From a virus, in the IMG/VR virus record IMGVR_UViG_3300045120_000298, positions 1-32,924 of that record: 32,924 bases of DNA; one strand, 5' to 3'. The notes under the pieces were generated by a model. It worked only from the letters and a program-made list of their open reading frames with translations, searched no databases and was not told the origin of the DNA. A program made the translations under genes and the position numbers. Below, piece by piece: positions 5,600 through 11,821 of this stretch (its first letter is position 1; the number at the start of each line of letters is the position of its first letter).

Positions 5600-5787
5600 G
5601 CTGTCACTCCTTCGGTCGTGGTGGCACCGGCGCACGGCCGGCACTGGACGCGCTCACGAGTTTTGCCGGCCGCGAAGCCGAACTCGCCACACTTGCTGCA
5701 GGTGTAGAACCCCGCGTAACCCTTCGCCTTGGCAATCTCGAACCGGGCGATGCGGTCGCGCTTGCGGGCGGCTTGGCGGGCGGTCAT
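5596..5787 (-). CDS. Zinc-ribbon protein (63 aa)
   Basis: It has two clean Cys pairs, CSKC at residues 30-33 and CRPC at 49-52, with a basic helical N-terminus (TARQAARKRDRIARFEIAKA). This is a classic short zinc ribbon, likely to bind nucleic acid or a protein partner. The ATG at 5787 overlaps the stop of the membrane peptide gene, and its stop overlaps the coiled-coil gene, so all three are probably translated together. Confidence 0.7.
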   Translation of the reverse strand: MTARQAARKRDRIARFEIAKAKGYAGFYTCSKCGEFGFAAGKTRERVQCRPCAGATTTEGVTA

Positions 5788-5885
5788 CGCGGCGCCGCCT
5801 CGGCCAGGATCAGGACAAGCCCGAACCCAACCCAGAAGCCGCCGACCACGAGGCCGATCGCGACTAGAAGCTTGGAAGTAGTCAC
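5784..5885 (-). CDS. 33-aa single-span membrane peptide
   Basis: GTG at 5885 is preceded by GGAG at a good distance. The product starts MTTSKLL and continues with about 23 hydrophobic residues (VAIGLVVGGFWVGFGLVLIL), then ends AEAAPR. The positive N-terminus suggests it stays inside. A Gly-rich helix with GxxxG-like spacing could oligomerise. Possible roles are superinfection exclusion or membrane stress, but there is no direct evidence. It overlaps the next gene (ATGA) and follows element D. Confidence 0.55.
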   Translation of the reverse strand: MTTSKLLVAIGLVVGGFWVGFGLVLILAEAAPR

Positions 5886-5904
5886 ATTCACTCCGATCGT
5901 TCAC

Positions 5905-5964
5905 CCGGCAGGATTGCCGGAGGGGGCGGGCGGGGATCGAACCCACCCGGGAACCATTCGCCCC
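5905..5964 (-). ncRNA. tRNA-like minihelix plus hairpin, copy D
   Basis: On the minus strand GGGGC(G) (5964-5959) pairs with (C)GCCCC (5928-5923). The arm GGGTGGG/CCCGCCC (one G-U pair) carries a TTCGATC loop. This again gives about 12 bp, with a linker of about 11 bases. CTCC is followed by the hairpin CCGGCAATCCTGCCGG (5920-5905). It starts 4 bases after the stop of the gene ending at 5969. Confidence 0.55.
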
Positions 5965-5968
5965 GGTC

Positions 5969-6226
5969 CTAGTCGCTCATTCCTCCTCGCACGATTTCCG
6001 CCCACGCACGCACGCACGCACGGCGGGCGATTTCCAGGTCATGCTCTAGTGATTCGAGCTTCTCGTAATCCGATCGCTTGCGCTGTAGTTGGCGCCACTG
6101 GACGCCGGAGTCTCGGTCGATGCTGCGACCGAGATCCCGTCGCCGCCGCTTGCAGGCATCGGCCAGTAGCACGATTTCATCCAAGCTCAAGCGGACTTCG
6201 CGGGTTGGGATTCGCTCGGAAGTCAT
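5969..6226 (-). CDS. Hypothetical helical protein (85 aa)
   Basis: The ATG at 6226 overlaps the previous stop (ATGA). The protein is helical and highly charged: LSLDEIVLLADACKRRRRDL, a basic middle (VQWRQLQRKRSDYEKLE), and a C-terminal helix ending RACVRAWAEIVRGGMSD. Near the 3' end it contains a five-unit CGTG tetranucleotide tract (6003-6022); slippage there would change the last residues and could fuse past the stop. Function unknown. Confidence 0.65.
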   Translation of the reverse strand: MTSERIPTREVRLSLDEIVLLADACKRRRRDLGRSIDRDSGVQWRQLQRKRSDYEKLESLEHDLEIARRACVRAWAEIVRGGMSD

Positions 6227-6519
6227 GCCAGCACCAGCGCCACAATCACAGCCTCGAAATCATCGGCGAACCGAACCGCGACGCCGGAGAAGTAGGAGTC
6301 CGATCGGAACCCGTCCCACCGCTCGCGGGTAACGCTCGCGGGATTGTCCCACCGCTCAAACTCGGCCAGATCGTAGACCTCCCCGCGATACCGGAAGCCC
6401 GCGAAATCGGCCTCGCGATCGGCGGTGATGTAGTCAAGCTCGCGCCGGTCCTGATCGGTGAGTTCCCACCACGACAACACTTCCCGCTCGTGGTGGTTGG
6501 TGATAATCGTCAAGCTCAT
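6223..6519 (-). CDS. Hypothetical protein (98 aa)
   Basis: The ATG at 6519 follows a strong GGAGGG ribosome binding site; longer upstream starts would cross element F. The protein begins MSLTIITNHHEREVLSWWEL and includes ELDYITADREADFAGFRYRG and a C-terminal hydrophobic strand (DDFEAVIVALVLA). It resembles small phage or plasmid proteins found near antirestriction genes, often annotated only as hypothetical. It is immediately downstream of the ArdC-like gene, separated by element F. Confidence 0.65.
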   Translation of the reverse strand: MSLTIITNHHEREVLSWWELTDQDRRELDYITADREADFAGFRYRGEVYDLAEFERWDNPASVTRERWDGFRSDSYFSGVAVRFADDFEAVIVALVLA

Positions 6520-6542
6520 GTCATACCCTCCTAGATCGCCCG

Positions 6543-6614
6543 CTCGCGGGATTGCGAGTGCGGGGGAGGGGGAAGTGCGGTCGCGAGCCGCCGCCGCCGT
6601 GAGCGGGCTTCCCC
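6543..6614 (-). ncRNA. tRNA-like minihelix plus hairpin, diverged copy F
   Basis: On the minus strand GGGGAAG (6614-6608) pairs perfectly with CTTCCCC (6575-6569), a full 7-bp acceptor-like stem. The T-like arm is GCGG/CCGC with a seven-base CTCGCGA loop, so the T-loop consensus is lost. CTCC follows, as in the other copies, then the hairpin CTCGCAATCCCGCGAG (6558-6543), which keeps the AATCCC loop. The linker is 15 bases. The changed stem with kept pairing argues for selected structure. Confidence 0.45.
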
Positions 6615-6620
6615 GTGGTG

Positions 6621-7622
6621 CTACCGGCAGACCTCGCAGCCGCCGCCATCGACAATCCCGTCCCAACCGCACGCGCTACAACCGCCGTGGGATTCGGCCT
6701 CATCGATCATTCGGCTTGAGAGTTTCGCGATCCGTTCCAGCAACCGCCGAACCCGCTTGACATCGCCAGACCATCCCGCGATGTACGGGGCGGAATAGCC
6801 GGTAGTGTCGAACCCAAAATGAGCCGCCACCACGAACGCCGCACCTTCCGCGATCGCTTCGCAATCCTGGCGATCGTCGCCCGCGTCGCGATGTCCGGCG
6901 ATGCCGTGGGCGATCTCATGGGTGAGAGTCTTAAAACGAGCGGCGGCCGGTAGATCGGCGTTGACAACGATCTCCGGCGGATCGGTGAGCGTGCACCAAC
7001 CGGCCGGGCGACCGTCCGAACCGTTTCCGAGTTTCGGGTCCTGCCGAATGTCGATTTTGCAACCGAACGCTTCCCCCGTCGCCCGCATGCGATCCACGAG
7101 CTTCGCGGCCTCCGGCGAATCATCGGTGAGGGGGACTACTGCCGGAGGGCTCATCGGCGGTCCTTCCGTGTCGCGATCCGAGAATACGCTCACGGTTCGG
7201 AAGCCGATCACGCGGGATTCCTTCTCGCCCGGGTGGCGGTCGCTGTCAACCTTCGCGACGATCGGCGCCAAAATCCGGACTGCCATCGATCCGGGCTTCT
7301 CATCCGGGCGCCGCTTCCGAACCGGTCGCCCGAGTTCTTTCCACCGCTCGTAACCGGCAACCATTCGCGCGTCGGGGGCTTGAATCGCGATTAGGAGCCG
7401 GTTCCCCCAACTGTACGAGTGCATCGCGGCCGAAATCCGGAGGTACTCGCGGAAGCTTGAATCGTTGGCGATGATGTCGGCCACCGCGGCGTCAAGCTTC
7501 GCGAGATATTCATCGGCTCGCGCCTTGGAAGCTTCGCGAGATTCGGCCTTGGAAGCTCGCTTCTCGTCCGGCGTGAGATCCTTCCACCGCTTCGCCGGTC
7601 CGGTCATTGTGCCAGTAGCCAT
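6621..7622 (-). CDS. ArdC-like antirestriction protein with zinc-metallopeptidase motif (333 aa)
   Basis: Residues about 40-120 match the ArdC N-terminal ssDNA-binding domain (FREYLRISAAMHSYSWGNRL, with RMVAGYERWKELGRPV). The C-terminal half has the zinc-peptidase signature LTHEIAHGI, with H235, E236 and H239, and a third ligand likely at E255 or E259 (CEAIAEGAAFVV). ArdC proteins protect incoming DNA from restriction, and their protease-like domain is conserved. The last 20 residues add two Cys pairs (CSAC, CEVC), a possible zinc ribbon that I do not remember as standard in ArdC. The ATG at 7622 comes just after the upstream stop. The early position suits counter-defence. Confidence 0.88.
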   Translation of the reverse strand: MATGTMTGPAKRWKDLTPDEKRASKAESREASKARADEYLAKLDAAVADIIANDSSFREYLRISAAMHSYSWGNRLLIAIQAPDARMVAGYERWKELGRPVRKRRPDEKPGSMAVRILAPIVAKVDSDRHPGEKESRVIGFRTVSVFSDRDTEGPPMSPPAVVPLTDDSPEAAKLVDRMRATGEAFGCKIDIRQDPKLGNGSDGRPAGWCTLTDPPEIVVNADLPAAARFKTLTHEIAHGIAGHRDAGDDRQDCEAIAEGAAFVVAAHFGFDTTGYSAPYIAGWSGDVKRVRRLLERIAKLSSRMIDEAESHGGCSACGWDGIVDGGGCEVCR

Positions 7623-7624
7623 GT

Positions 7625-7819
7625 TTAGTACCCCGTTTCTCGGTCGAATGCGGCCGATTCGGCGAATCCCTGCAGGCGTCCAACCTTCCGGGCAAGCTCG
7701 CCCGCATCGGTCGCTGCGAGGATCGCGATCGCTTCTCGTTGGTCGCCGTCGGAAACGTTGACCTTGGAACCATCCTGGTAGATGCGAGCGACAATCGATA
7801 GTGCGTCTAGCGTGGTCAC
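7625..7819 (-). CDS. Hypothetical protein (64 aa)
   Basis: The start is GTG at 7819, three bases after the stop of the first gene in the unit. The protein MTTLDALSIVARIYQDGSKV continues with VSDGDQREAIAILAATDAGE and a helical C-terminus. It looks like a small globular alpha/beta protein. It directly precedes the ArdC-like gene with a two-base gap, so the two are almost certainly co-translated and may act together. Family not recognised. Confidence 0.6.
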   Translation of the reverse strand: MTTLDALSIVARIYQDGSKVNVSDGDQREAIAILAATDAGELARKVGRLQGFAESAAFDRETGY

Positions 7820-7822
7820 GGT

Positions 7823-7972
7823 CTAGACCTCCTCGCGATCGCCGCGGCAGTAGTAGAACCCTGCGCCGTGGTCGCATCGGTGATGTTCGGTCTGCCATCG
7901 GGCGAACCGCCGAACTAGTCGAAACACTGCCATCGGGAACCGTCCTTCCGTCTCGTGGTTGGTTACGCTCAT
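7823..7972 (-). CDS. First gene of minus-strand unit, small Cys/His protein (49 aa), probably leaderless
   Basis: The protein MSVTNHETEGRFPMAVFRLV continues to HHRCDHGAGFYYCRGDREEV. The Cys/His cluster (H, H, C, H, C) could bind one zinc. The ATG at 7972 has no ribosome binding site but lies exactly seven bases after a TATACT -10 box, so the mRNA would begin at the start codon. An alternative ATG at 7933 follows GGAAGG and would give 36 residues. Function unknown. Confidence 0.5.
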   Translation of the reverse strand: MSVTNHETEGRFPMAVFRLVRRFARWQTEHHRCDHGAGFYYCRGDREEV

Positions 7973-7978
7973 GGGTGG

Positions 7979-8008
7979 AGTATAAACACAATCGTCGCGA
8001 GCTTGCAA
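7979..8008 (-). promoter_or_regulatory. Promoter of the minus-strand unit
   Basis: On the minus strand TTGCAA (8008-8003) and TATACT (7984-7979) are separated by 18 bases. Transcription would start at about 7972, the A of the first ATG. The -10 matches 5 of 6 consensus positions, the -35 matches 4 of 6. It is the only clear two-box promoter that I see before this unit. Confidence 0.6.
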
Positions 8009-8508
8009 CCAACGTGGTGACAAGTCCCCCTTAAGAGGGGTCGAAATAGCAGCCGAACAACCCTCGGATCGCCCCCCCTGCAGACCGGACAGAAACAGCC
8101 GGTGAAAGCGGGCGATTTGAATCTAGAGGCCGGATTGCGGGCGATAGCCAACCACGCCACGGGGCGACCCTAGGGGTAGGGGGGGACTACAGGGGGGGTC
8201 TGTAAATCGTGGTTGGGTGATCGATGGGTTGGGGGTGAGCTTGCACCCATCTAGAGGGGTCATGAGTGCGTGCACGTTGGGGACAACACCTCAAACTCAC
8301 CCATTGGTATAGACCACACGCAATCCGATGCCCAGGCAGCCTAGGTGTGCCAAGGGGTACGGCGGGCCTTTCGCGCACCCCCACCGGCCGGCGGTTGGCG
8401 CCGTAGGTTGGGTATTCATCCCCACTCCAACACCACCCTGAGAATCCGAGTTACCTCGAGCCGAACGTCACACCCAGCCACCACCCCTGCCCGGAATCAG
8501 GAGGACGC
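8009..8508. other. Non-coding divergent region
   Basis: About 500 bases with no convincing gene separate the divergent minus and plus units. It holds G-rich tracts (8173-8198), an inverted repeat ATGGGT...ACCCAT with an inner GGGTG/CACCC stem near 8223-8250, two copies of AGAGGGGTC (about 8033 and 8252), a TGGTATAGA extended -10-like string near 8306, palindromes CCGGCCGG and GGCGCC near 8386-8402, and at its end the AGGAGG of the gene at 8509. Being just upstream of the terminase genes, it is a reasonable place for a cos/pac site, an origin, or the late promoter. None of these can be proven by eye. Confidence 0.5.
8173..8198 (+). other. G-quadruplex-forming tract
   Basis: The string contains GGGG, a two-base loop, seven G, a six-base loop ACTACA and seven G, satisfying the standard four-run G3+ N1-7 pattern on the plus strand. 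More G runs flank it (8161-8164 and after 8210). It lies in the divergent non-coding region. Confidence 0.55.
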
Positions 8509-8802
8509 ATGACAGTCACAGCTGCCCAGGCGCGGCGGGCTCGTAAGAAGGCTCGCAAGGCGGTCGCAGAGATCGATGCCATCTACCAGATGGGTGAGCG
8601 TGAGCGGATCGTGAGGGAGTGCCCGCTGTACTCGCCGGCGTTGAGTGCGATCGATAGCTACCACCACCGTCAGAGCTTGCGCCGCCAGGATGGCGATCGC
8701 ATGGATCTCGATGCCCAGCCTGATCCGGGGTCGGGGTTGGCGATGGCGCTTCGGTTCTTTCAGGGGATCGCTTCCCAGAGCATGGTGCTGGCCGATGGCT
8801 GA
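8509..8802 (+). CDS. First late-strand gene, hypothetical (97 aa)
   Basis: The ATG at 8509 has a strong CAGGAGGAC ribosome binding site. The protein starts with a very basic helix (TAAQARRARKKARKAVAEID), then AIYQMGERERIVRECPLYSP, and an uncharged C-terminal end. It could bind DNA, which would fit its place two genes before the terminase, but this is inference only. The stop overlaps the next gene by eight bases. Confidence 0.65.
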   Translation: MTVTAAQARRARKKARKAVAEIDAIYQMGERERIVRECPLYSPALSAIDSYHHRQSLRRQDGDRMDLDAQPDPGSGLAMALRFFQGIASQSMVLADG

Positions 8803-9037
8803 CTGGGACGATTGGGACGAGCGACACCACTGGGACTCCCAGCGCGAGCAGGAGATCCGCGGGTTGCTTGACCAGCCGCACATCGCCGATCCCCTACCCA
8901 GCCGGGTTGAGCCGTTGGGGACTATCCGCAGCAGGATGATCACCGTGCGCGAGGTGCAGGTGGCGCCGGGCGTGTGGATTCGCTACGAGGAGGTGGATCA
9001 CTTTGGCCGTGAAGCTGACACCCCAGCTGATCAATGA
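8795..9037 (+). CDS. Hypothetical acidic protein (80 aa)
   Basis: The ATG at 8795 lies in the end of the previous gene. The N-terminus is strikingly Trp/Asp-rich (MADWDDWDERHHWDSQREQE); the C-terminus has strands (MITVREVQVAPGVWIRYEEV). Its end overlaps the next gene by 35 bases, and it contains that gene's AGGAGG ribosome binding site. No family is recognised. The position suggests a packaging accessory or simply a late small gene. Confidence 0.6.
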   Translation: MADWDDWDERHHWDSQREQEIRGLLDQPHIADPLPSRVEPLGTIRSRMITVREVQVAPGVWIRYEEVDHFGREADTPADQ

Positions 9038-9452
9038 GGTGTGTACCCAGATCGAGCGGTTCGGCTATCTGCCTGAGCGCACCCTGGTGGCCGCCGGCGT
9101 GACGCGGCCGGTCGCGAAGGGCTGGCTGAAGCGCGGCCGACAGTTGCTCGAGTCAACTGAGCATGTGAATCCGGTGTCCGATGACGCCTTGCTGGTGATG
9201 CTGGCCGCTGAGGTGGACTTGGCCGAGGCCAAGGTGCAGAACATGTGGTCTGATGCGTGGACTGCGGCCTGCATCGTTGCGACCGAGTCGGGCAAGGCCG
9301 CCGGCGCGACTTCGTGGGCCAACCGCATTGAGAAGCGGTTCCCGGAGGACTTCCGCCACGTCGGGCCTTCCAAGCCGGCCGAGGCGCCGCGATCGTATGA
9401 CGACGTGGCCCGGGCCCGAGCGGAGAAGCAAAAGAAGGCTGACTCCGCTTGA
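9003..9452 (+). CDS. Terminase small subunit-like protein (149 aa)
   Basis: The start is TTG 9003, set by an AGGAGG about ten bases upstream; the GTG at 9009 is too far from it. Residues about 8-45 (QLINEVCTQIERFGYLPERT and VTRPVAKGWLKRGRQLL) form an HTH as in phage terminase small subunits that recognise the packaging site. The middle is helical, suited to ring formation (LLVMLAAEVDLAEAKVQNMW, then WANRIEKRFPEDFR). The C-terminus is basic and disordered. Gene order (directly before the large subunit, TTGA overlap) supports the call. Confidence 0.75.
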   Translation: MAVKLTPQLINEVCTQIERFGYLPERTLVAAGVTRPVAKGWLKRGRQLLESTEHVNPVSDDALLVMLAAEVDLAEAKVQNMWSDAWTAACIVATESGKAAGATSWANRIEKRFPEDFRHVGPSKPAEAPRSYDDVARARAEKQKKADSA

Positions 9453-11152
9453 GTGACTACGACGTGATCGCCTCTGGCGGCGGGCCGGTTGACATCGACC
9501 TGATGATGGAGGACTTCGAGTATTTCTGCGCCACGTGCCTGAAGGTGATCGACCTGGATCGCACCAAGGGCATCGTGCCGCTCGTGCTCAAACCCGTGCA
9601 GAAGCGCCTTGCACGGACGATCCTGCCCAAACTCTTGAAGGGCGATCCGGTCAGGATCATTATCCTCAAGGCCCGTCGTGAGGGTGTATCGACCGTCCTG
9701 CAGGCGATCTTCTTTTGGGTGGCCTGTACCAGAATCGATACCAGTGGGATGACCCTCTCCCACCACGACGACACCACCCAAGAACTGTTCGGCATGACCG
9801 AAATGTATTGGAAGCTGATGCCGGCTCAGGTGCGCCCCATGCGCGGCAAGTCGCGGCGGGGGCAGGTGCTCGAGCTTGCCAACCCGTCGGCCGACCCCGA
9901 CAAGGTGGCCGCCTCTCCCGGCATGAACTCGACCCTTCGCACGGTCACGTTCAAAAACGCCGGCGCCGGCCAGGCCGCAAACCTTGTCCACTGCTCCGAG
10001 GTGGCCTTGTGGGGGAACCTGGCGAAATCGACGCTGGGAACGCTCTTGCCGGTGGTGCCGTTCGGTGCCTGGACGATCATCGCGCTCGAGTCCACGGCGC
10101 GTGGTGTGGGAAACGAGTTTCACGTGCGCTGGGTGGAGGCCGAGGAGTCCGAAAAGCGCGGCGACCCCTACGGCTTCATCCCCTTCTTCATCCCCTGGTT
10201 CGAGGAGCCCGAGTACACCCTCACCCACTACCTACCGCTGGGCGCCCTGGACGCCGAGGAGGAGGACTTGCGGGTGATGGGGGTCAGTGACGATGCCCTG
10301 GCCTGGCGCCGCTACGTCGGCATCCCGGTGGTCTGCGGTGGCGACCTGGACTTGTTTCACCAGGAGTACCCAGCCACCCCCAAGCAGGCGTTTCTCAGTA
10401 CCGGCCGGCCGTTCTTTGACCTCGAGCTCGTGGATGAGCTTTTGGAGGAGATCGACTACCAGCCGGTGTTCCAGGGGAACGTCCACATCGACGCCGAATC
10501 GATGCGGGTGGTGGCGCTACCCGGCCACAAGGGGCCACTTCGGATCTGGCAGCCACCCCAGAAGGACACCGATTACCTCTTGGTGTGCGACCCGTCCGAG
10601 GGCCATGCCCACGGCGATCCCCAGTCGATCTACATCACCCCCCGCGATCGGCTCGAGATCGTCGCGGCCTGGCACGGATCGGTGCCCCGCGAGGACTTGG
10701 GCGATGTCATCTACATGCTGGCGTGGCTCTACTCAGAGGCGCTGGTGGTGGTGGAAATGTCAGGCGGTTGGGGCCACACCCCGATCGCCATCTTGCGGAA
10801 GCGCGGCTACACCCGCATCTACCGGCGCCGAGCGGTCGGCAAAAAGAAGATGAAGGCCAGCGATTTGCTGGGCTGGGACACCACCCAGACGCTTCGGCCG
10901 CTGGCGCTGGACAAGCTCTCCCAGGCGCTTCGCCACCGCGACCTCAAGGTCAACGACCGAGAACTGCTCGAGGAGTGCTTCCACTTCGTGTATGACGAGA
11001 AGGGAAAGCCGGCCGCCGAGCAGGGCCACCACGACGATCGTGTCTTGACCGCCGCTGTCATGTGCCACACGTGGCAGACCACCTCGAAGCGCACCAGCGT
11101 GCGCGACGACCCGGACGACTACCAGCCAACCGTGGGAATCACCGGGTACTAG
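9449..11152 (+). CDS. terL: Terminase large subunit (567 aa)
   Basis: This is the DNA-packaging motor. The N-terminal ATPase shows a variant Walker A (KARREGVST, residues 74-82), an acidic motif HCSEVALW (181-188, likely Walker B with E184), and a coupling motif ALESTARG (212-219). The C-terminal RNase H-like nuclease shows acidic residues at LLVCDPSEGHAHGD (D381 and nearby), VVVEMSGG (E436) and GHHDDRVL (D529/D530). The length is normal. TTG start overlaps the small subunit stop. It would cut concatemers and pump DNA through the portal coded at 12932. Confidence 0.93.
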   Translation: MSDYDVIASGGGPVDIDLMMEDFEYFCATCLKVIDLDRTKGIVPLVLKPVQKRLARTILPKLLKGDPVRIIILKARREGVSTVLQAIFFWVACTRIDTSGMTLSHHDDTTQELFGMTEMYWKLMPAQVRPMRGKSRRGQVLELANPSADPDKVAASPGMNSTLRTVTFKNAGAGQAANLVHCSEVALWGNLAKSTLGTLLPVVPFGAWTIIALESTARGVGNEFHVRWVEAEESEKRGDPYGFIPFFIPWFEEPEYTLTHYLPLGALDAEEEDLRVMGVSDDALAWRRYVGIPVVCGGDLDLFHQEYPATPKQAFLSTGRPFFDLELVDELLEEIDYQPVFQGNVHIDAESMRVVALPGHKGPLRIWQPPQKDTDYLLVCDPSEGHAHGDPQSIYITPRDRLEIVAAWHGSVPREDLGDVIYMLAWLYSEALVVVEMSGGWGHTPIAILRKRGYTRIYRRRAVGKKKMKASDLLGWDTTQTLRPLALDKLSQALRHRDLKVNDRELLEECFHFVYDEKGKPAAEQGHHDDRVLTAAVMCHTWQTTSKRTSVRDDPDDYQPTVGITGY

Positions 11153-11160
11153 GAGGGGTT

Positions 11161-11805
11161 ATGACACTGAAGGTATCGACGCAGGCGATTGCCGACATCG
11201 AGGCCCAACACGGGCCCGACTACACCATCCTCAACAAGGACGGAAACGCCTACATCGATCAGGGCCAGATGCTCAACCCCGCGGGTGTGCGCTACGCCAC
11301 GCTTTACCGGAACGTGGGCGCTGCCAACTCCGCCATGTACACCGGCGGCACCATCCACCTGACCCCCCTTTACGTGCCCGCCGGACTGATCATCCCGTCG
11401 ATCTCCTACGCCACCGGCGCCGGCACCTCGGCGGCCACCAACCAGTGGTTTGGAATCTGCGACTCAACTGCCACCCTGCGGGCGGTGACCACCGATGACC
11501 TGACCACCAACTGGGCCGCGCAGACCGTAAAGACGCTCAATATCAACCAGGTCGCCGGCCTCTCTCAGAGCTACTACAAGGTGCCCGGCGCGGTTGGCAC
11601 GATCCAGCAAATCTTCCTGGCCCTGGCGATTGCCGGCGCCTCGCCCACCATGCCCTGCGTGGCGGTTGCAAACACGCTGGCGGCCATGACCCCCAAGGTG
11701 GGAAACACCACCATGACCACCGCCACTGTGCCCCAGGCGACCGACGGATCGGTCACCTACACGTTCGTCGCGGCAAACCAGAACATCCCATACGCCTACG
11801 TCTAA
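11161..11805 (+). CDS. Putative structural protein, minor tail/head-fibre type (214 aa)
   Basis: The ATG at 11161 follows AGGAGGGG. After a short helical N-terminus the protein is Ala/Thr/Gly-rich and beta-structured: YNVG-type strands (RYATLYRNVGAANSAMYTGG), then NQWFGICDSTATLRAVTTDD and a C-terminal VTYTFVAANQNIPYAYV. The WFGICDSTATLRAVT segment resembles a motif in phage minor tail or decoration proteins that bind the capsid or tail. The two genes at 18670 and 19156 have the same general style but no clear sequence match. Structural role likely, exact role unknown. Confidence 0.6.
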   Translation: MTLKVSTQAIADIEAQHGPDYTILNKDGNAYIDQGQMLNPAGVRYATLYRNVGAANSAMYTGGTIHLTPLYVPAGLIIPSISYATGAGTSAATNQWFGICDSTATLRAVTTDDLTTNWAAQTVKTLNINQVAGLSQSYYKVPGAVGTIQQIFLALAIAGASPTMPCVAVANTLAAMTPKVGNTTMTTATVPQATDGSVTYTFVAANQNIPYAYV

Positions 11806-11821
11806 CCCCAAGGAGGGGACC

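Noticed and set aside
8264-8311. A 15-codon frame with a purine-rich leader (MSACTLGTTPQTHPLV)
   Set aside because: The spacing from AGAGGGG to ATG is too short, and there is no conservation or context to support it.
8303-8311. Extended -10-like TGGTATAGA as the late promoter
   Set aside because: No -35 at a usable distance and nearly 200 bases from the first gene; kept only as a mention in the region entry.
9065-10228. Long minus-strand frame opposite the terminase genes
   Set aside because: It is antisense to motif-bearing terminase sequence and has low-information composition.
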